This document shows, in pieces, positions 56,393-64,000 of a stretch of 64,000 nt of DNA. How positions within the stretch are numbered: position 1 is the stretch's first letter; every line of letters begins with the position of its first letter. Location: NCBI GenBank assembly GCA_027972325.1, contig JAPMOS010000030.1:124001-188000 (forward strand), given 5' to 3'. The notes beneath the pieces are model-generated. The model was not told where the DNA came from. It saw nothing but the letters and a program-made list of their open reading frames with translations, and ran no database searches. The DNA comes from Paratrimastix pyriformis. Its lineage: Eukaryota; Preaxostyla; Paratrimastigidae. The position numbers were made by a program, and so were the translations under genes.

Positions 56393-56749
56393 TCGAACTT
56401 TGTCCAGTTGACCAAACACCTGCGGAGAGTGAGATAACGTATATAGCCCCTGGACTAGCAGACCCCCTTCATTGACAGGCATTACACTTCAGAGAGAGAG
56501 AGAGAGAGAGAGAGAGATAGTCTTCTCTGCTTCTCCTGCTCTGTCCATTCAAAGGTATGTGGTCTCGGACTGATCTTTCAATGCCCAAACACTTGTGCGG
56601 TCTTTGGCAGGCAAGCGGCGAAATACAATGGCTTCTCTTTCCGCGATCCAAAAAAACGAAACAAAAACAATCGAAAAAAGGAACAGATAATCGAATCGAC
56701 AAAGGATATACATGCACTGATATGAGTGGGGGAGGGCACGGCAGCAGCA
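56393..56749. other. intergenic stretch
   Basis: Contains a (GA)n tract at 56492-56518. It lies between the 3' end of the proline-rich orphan and the start of the F-box-like gene, both on the - strand. No gene seen. Confidence 0.5.
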
Positions 56750-58883
56750 TCAAGTCGTCATGAACTGCCCGCCGCCTGTATCTCCTTTGCCGTGTGACCG
56801 GCTGTGCTCTGGTCCAAACGTTTTCGGCTGGTCCGCTGTGGGTGAGGCTGGGATGGCTGATGATGCCGGCACCGGTGCCGCGGAGGGAGTCGCAGATTCC
56901 GGTGGCGCTGCTGGTGCGGTGGATGGTACCGGGGGCCCCGATGTAGGTCCCGATGTAGGTCCCGTGGGCACCGGTATCTGTGTGGACGTGGGTGATGATG
57001 GCCCAGTGGGCGGTGCAGCAGGCAGCGGTGGTTCTGTGGCCGGTGCTACTGCCGATGCAGGCGTGGGTGTTGGCGCTGGTGGGTGGGCAGGTGGTATAAG
57101 AGTCGCAATCGGTGGCGGGTCGGAGGTGGTGCGGGTTGCCGAACGGGGAGTGCGCTGCTGCTGTTGGGTGGTGGCGGGTGAACGGGACCGGTGGTCACCC
57201 GGGTTCGAACCCCGTCGCTGCTGCTGTTGCGTCTCGTGCCGCCAGATACTCGGGATGACGGCGCTGGTGGGGGTGGTCGACCTACCCCTGGTCGGGTTCC
57301 GCGGTGTTGTTGTCTGGGGTGGCGGAATGCTGAGCGCTGTCGTGGAGAGGGCGAGTTCTGCTGGGATGGAAGTTGTGGTTGTGGTTGTGGTGGTGGTTGT
57401 GGTGGTTGTGGTGGTTGTGGTGCTGGTGCTGGTGATGGTGGTGGTTGTGGTGGTGGTTGTGGTGGTGGTGGAAGGGACCAGGGGGCGCGGGGTGGTGGAC
57501 GCGGTGGCAGCCAGTTTGTCGAGGAATGAGCGGAACGTCCCCGAGGTGAGGCCCTCCAGGGTGCGGGTGGGGGTGATACCCTCACCGGATGCGGCTATCC
57601 CCCCGGCGATATCCGCGGATGTGGCTCTCCCCCCGGGTGTCGCACACGAGTCGGGTGGTGGTGGTGATGATGATGATGACGGCTCTTCCGGGACAGTGGT
57701 GGGGGTGATGATGGCGGGGGAGCCGCCAGGGGTTGGAGACCACGGCCGGGAGCCGGGTGAGCATGGCGGGGTAGAGTTGACCACGGGCTGTGGACATCTT
57801 GTACTCGCCGGGTTTCAGGACGCCCGCCTGGGCGTGGATGCGCGGGGTGGGCAGGGCGTATGGCGAGGGGTGGTCGTGCAGGGCGGGCGGGGTGGCGGGT
57901 GGGGCGAAACGCGACATGAACCCGGCTGCGTTCAGCTGGAGACGGGCCAATGCCGAGGCGGCCCGGGTATGGGAAAACGAGGTGGTGGGAGCTGTGGGCT
58001 GGTGTTGAGGCTGATGAGGGGATGGGGATGGGGATGGGGTGGGTGGTGTGGGGGCCTGGGGACGGGGTTGCGCGAGGGTCGTGGACGAGGGCTAATGGGG
58101 GTGGGGGGCGAGAGGGTGGTGAATGAAAACAGAAAGCGTGAGACCCCGAAACAAAGAACCACAATTTATGCGCTGCGGTGGGGGCAGACCGTCTTTGACC
58201 CCGCGTGCGGACGGCATGGGTGGTGGTGGCGGGGCCATGGGTGATGCAGACGGCAGTGATGTCTGCTCCTCCTCCTCTGCCGCTCCCTCCCCACCCGGGA
58301 TCTGCGGCGAGACGGGAGTGTTGACCGGGGTGGGAGCCACGGGGAACACCACCTGGCCATAGAGGGACGGGACCTGGGTCAGCTCTCCGATAATGATCGG
58401 CTTGAGCTGTTTCCGCTTGTGTGGGGTGGGTGCCTGGAGCATGGCCAGGGGCAGCGGGCTGCCGGCTGCCGCGGTGGCGGCCGTGACGGCGTTGGTGGCA
58501 GGGTGGAGGTGGAGGTGGCGGGACGGGGCACCGCCGCCGGGCGGGGAGGACTGGGCCAGGGGTGTGGAGCTGCCGGGGTGATGTGGGCGGTGGTGGGGCG
58601 AGAGGTCGGCGGAGGTGGAGCTGTGCTGGAGGGGTGGTGATGACGGCAGGGACGGGGAGGAGGGCAGGGGACGCAGATGGACCCGGCTCGTGGAGGCGGC
58701 CGACTGGTGGGGGTGGGGAAGACGGCAGGGACGGGACGGAAAACGAGATGATCATCATCAACATCAACATCAACATCAACATCAACATCAACATCATCCA
58801 ATCATCATCCAATCATTATCCAATCATCATCCAATCATCATCCAATCATCAATCATCATCCAATCATCATCCAATCATCATCC

Positions 58884-58914
<31 letters not shown>

Positions 58915-61796
58915 GTCCAATCATCGTCATCATCCAATCATCTTGGGTGGGTCCAACTGGGGGGGTGGGGAAGACGGCAGGGACGGGAGGCAGAGGGGCA
59001 TTGTGAGAATGTGGACATCGAATGAGACGTGGTGATGCGGAGAACGAGACCGGCATCATCAACATCAACATCAACATCAACATCATCCAATCAGAATCAT
59101 CATCATCCAACCATCCTCCTTTTCCAAGTTGATCAAAAAAAAAAAAAAAAAAACACGAGGCCCCCACCCCCATGTCCCGACGAACAACAATTTCAAAGGA
59201 ACGCCAACAACACCAACACCAACACCAACAAGCTACAGACGCGAGCACTTTCCGTGTTGACACTGGCCGTCGCCGGCCCGTCGCCCGACCCCGCGATTCG
59301 CTGCAGGGGCAGCGGGGGCAGCCTGACCCGGCCACCCCCCTCCTGCGCCACCAACCCCCTCCGCTGCTGCTCCCCTCGGCACCGGGCGGTCTGACTACCC
59401 CCGGTCGATTCCGCATCACCACCATCTCCCCCCGCCTCGTCGGCCACACCCCGAGGGGTCGGTGGGACGTACCCCGGCCAGAGCCCCGCGCCCCCCCGGG
59501 CGGCCACCGACTGCATGGTGGGTGACAGGGGCACGGCGCCCAGATGTCCCAAAAGCCGATGCATCATGGCACGGAAGGCGCAGTCGTTCGGGTCAATCAG
59601 GACGGAGCGACCCGTGGTGGGGGTTCCCGTGGGCCTGGGTGACGCTGCGGCGGTAAGCACCGTGCTGCCACCCTGTGGATGCGTTGCGAAAATCTCAGTT
59701 CCGGGGGAGGGCAGCGGTGCCGTGATGTCAATCGTGTGCCCGTCGGCGGTGCGGCCCGTGGGCGGCCCCTCGGTGGCCTCGCCAGGCGACGGCGGCGTTC
59801 GTGAACGGTGGCGAGCCGGGGGGCTCGGCTGCCCGCGTTGGCCTGTTGCCGGGTTGGGGCGGCGGCGGTGGCGGTGGGCAGACGCCAGATTGGCGGCCGC
59901 GGATGCCGATCGGGCCGTGCGTCGCCCGGTGGTCGGCTCGTCCTCCTCTGCGGCGGTGTTGCGGGGAGGCGAGGGCTCCACCACACGGGTGCTCACAAAC
60001 CCACGGGGCCACCGGCGCGTGTGGTCGGATTCGGTCACGCTCGCGCCCTCGGGGTCACTCGTCTCTGCCTCGTCGTCGCATTCCTCCTCGACCCGGGGCA
60101 CCCGCTCGACGGAACGCGGTGGCGGGGGGCGGCGGGCAGAAGACTGGTCGAGATCACCCACCCCCTGGTCATATCGATCGTCGACATGACCCTGGTCTGC
60201 ATCACCCCTCGACTGGTAATGTTGGTCGACATCACCATGGGGGAAGCCGCGCCATCTGCCCGCCCGGTCGACATGGCCCCGGTCCGTGTCGGCATGGCCC
60301 TGGTCTGAATCACCCCTCGACTGATGATCTTGTTGGTCGATATCGCCCCCCAAGTCCAAGTCCCGGCGATGGTCTACACCCCCCCGGTCCGTTGTCGCTC
60401 CTCCCCGCGCCCCCGTGCGTGCCGTCTCGTTGCCGGCGGCGTCCGGGCGCGACGGGCCACGGGCCGTGAGCAGGTTGGGGGCCTGGGGATGGGCATCGGC
60501 AGGGTCGATGGCCAGGTCTCGTGCAAACAGGGCCAACGGGGTGGTGCAGGTGAAGTTGCGGTCGGTCTGCAGATCCGAGGCGCGCACGAGCCAGAACTGG
60601 CCGTGGCAGTCGACAAGGTAGTGCAGGACCGCATGAACGATGCGCTGTGTGTGTGTGTGGGGGAGCGAATTGGTTGTGACGGTGTTTGACACATATTGTG
60701 TATGTGTGGAGCCAAGGGACTGATCAATCGGACAGGAAGGGTCTCCAATGACGCAAAAAAAAAAAGAAAAAAAACTGTGTCATCCTCTGGTGGTGTGTGT
60801 GGAGCGAAGGGACTGATCAAGCAGACAGGAAGGGCTCTCAAATAATGACGCACAGCTGAGCGCGGCGAACTTGGGGCCGGTTGCGAACAAGAATCATCAC
60901 ATAATTATGATTATGATGCTGCGCGTGTGTACAGTTCTGATGAGTGTGCGTTGGGGGTAGAGACGGGGTTATGTGTAGCAGACCGCACGTGGGGGAAGGG
61001 ACCGCTCGATATACCGAATCGCCTCCTCGGTCTGTTTGTTCAGCATGATATTGATGCTGTACGTCATGGACCGGGTGGCCTGAGACACACTGCCGATCCG
61101 CCTGCATATGGAGGGAGGAGGTTGCAGGGGTGAGAGAGACGAGGAATGACCACAGACATAGAATCACTTGCTGGGAGGCTCCAGGTCTGCAAATGCGGTG
61201 TGCCATTGCCGGGGGATAGCTTGTACTCGTTGAGGAGCTCTCCAGGGTAATCGCTGCTGGTCTCGATGTATTTTTGCAGGATGAGATAATGGCCGGCTTC
61301 ATGATAGCTTTTGCAAACTTCCTGAAAGGCTGGAATACCAAAGATCTCATACTCGGATGGTGTGTGCGATGGGTCAGGGTGCTCCGGAGGGAGCGGGGCA
61401 TTGGCCCGGTTGTTTTGTCGAAAGAACTTGATCATGGATGGATCTGGTGGGGGGGTGCGTTCGAGAGTGGTCCCACCACGCAGGGAATTCGAAATCCCGG
61501 GATCGCGGTACCCGACCGCACAGAACCTGAGTGGGACGTGAGGGGACGCATGGAGATCCGCTGAAGACAGACTGGGAGGGATGTTTGGGATCGTTGGCGT
61601 ATCGGGAAAAGGTCTGATAAGCAGTGACCAGGTTGCAATTGGGAGAGTTTTTCCTTTTCACGACACCGCTCTTGTTGGTGAAAAGCCACAGATACGGAAC
61701 GCCATGCTCGAGGAAGATTGTGTCAACCATATTTAAACGACAACCTGTTACATCTTTTTTTACCCAGAGAGCTTTGAAGAGCCACTCCATGGGCAC
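56750..61796 (-). CDS. orphan protein with folded N-terminus and long Pro/Thr-rich tail
   Basis: Exon 1 begins MPMEWLFKALWVKKDV at 61796 and ends NDPKHPSQ. The next, about 61445-61175, reads SMIKFFRQNNRANAPLPPEH and IFGIPAFQEVCKSYHEAGHY. Then RIGSVSQATRSMTYSINIML with EEAIRYIERSLPPRA (about 61100-60990), and RIVHAVLHYLVDCHGQFWLV from about 60642. All four donors here are GTCTG and the joins keep frame. The fourth exon runs on as a low-complexity Asp/Arg/Gly-rich region to about 59245. Further - strand frames (KPIIIGELTQVPSLYGQVVF near 58405; AGVLKPGEYKMSTARGQLYP near 57820; GLTSGTFRSFLDKLAA near 57550) and a poly-Thr/Pro tail ending at 56750 may belong to the same gene or to a second one. I do not recognise the family. 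Confidence 0.5.
57365..57475. repeat. GTTGTGGTG-type array encoding poly-Thr
   Basis: A run of GGTTGTGGT units on the + strand; in the - strand frame it reads as Thr repeats, and on the + strand as Val repeats. Likely coding for the orphan's tail. Confidence 0.6.
58745..58935. repeat. CATCAA and ATCCAATC arrays
   Basis: (ATCAAC)n at 58752-58792 then ATCATCCAATC units, with a similar short block at 59055-59110. Probably introns of the orphan gene. Confidence 0.85.
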
Positions 61797-61922
61797 AGGG
61801 CCCGAGAAAGATCAAAAAGGTGAGAGGTTATGCAAAATATAGCGGCTCTGTCCTTGTTGGCTGAAGCTATCCGCGCTTTTTGCGCTGTCGAGTGAGATTT
61901 TTCTCTTTCTCAGCTCGGAGGC
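61797..61922. promoter_or_regulatory. 126 bp divergent intergenic gap, likely shared promoter
   Basis: The start codons of the orphan (-) at 61796 and the FxF-motif gene (+) at 61923 are only 126 bp apart, so both promoters and 5' leaders must fit here. No named motif was recognised. Confidence 0.5.

Positions 61923-64000
<2,078 letters not shown>

Overview
The window is nuclear DNA of a GC-rich, intron-rich flagellate-type eukaryote, not a prokaryote. Exons that can be joined in phase lie on both strands. They are separated by GT-AG introns, some only 43-70 nt long and others swollen to 0.3-1.6 kb by (ATC/GAT)n, CA-rich and minisatellite DNA. The conserved products are eukaryotic: kanadaptin, SMYD4-like, CCDC81-like, a mitotic cyclin, the AP-4 mu chain and an FkbM methyltransferase. 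AP-4 and a CCDC81 protein (a centrosome/cilium family) point to a flagellated protist with a full trafficking apparatus. TAA, TAG and TGA all fit as stops. I cannot name the species from sequence alone.

Layout. At 1-2962 (-) lies a kanadaptin-like FHA gene running off the left edge. At 3240-8204 (-) is a TPR/SET/MYND (SMYD4-like) gene, followed at 8404-10635 (-) by an F-box-like leucine-rich-repeat gene. An unrecognised gene with a Lys/Glu tail is at 11065-12485 (-). Between 12.5 and 22.3 kb is a mobile-element zone: two copies of a dispersed repeat, a non-LTR-like reverse-transcriptase element (13.26-17.27 kb), host exon fragments, a small Myb-like gene, and two nested inverted-repeat insertions. 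At 23.1-31.74 kb (-) is the CCDC81-like gene. A divergent 1.07 kb gap carrying three copies of a short repeat separates it from the cyclin gene (32811-38238, +). Then come an orphan exon (38.8 kb), a P-loop protein gene (about 39.3-42813, +) and a complete 10-exon AP-4 mu gene (43279-48468, +). A second leucine-rich-repeat gene (49355-51793, -), an FkbM methyltransferase gene (52363-54134, -), an F-box-like gene (54257-56392, -) and a long proline-rich orphan (56750-61796, -) follow. The orphan is divergently paired, across only 126 bp, with a partial + gene that leaves the right edge (61923-64000).

Two genome-wide habits stand out. First, most introns whose ends can be fixed by reading frame begin GTCCG or GTCTG, not the usual GTRAGT. 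Second, many expanded introns contain extra tandem copies of the neighbouring exon edge, including its splice site ('exon-edge echoes'). The genes do not form an operon or a pathway. They are unrelated housekeeping, trafficking, cell-cycle and cilium genes, plus mobile elements.
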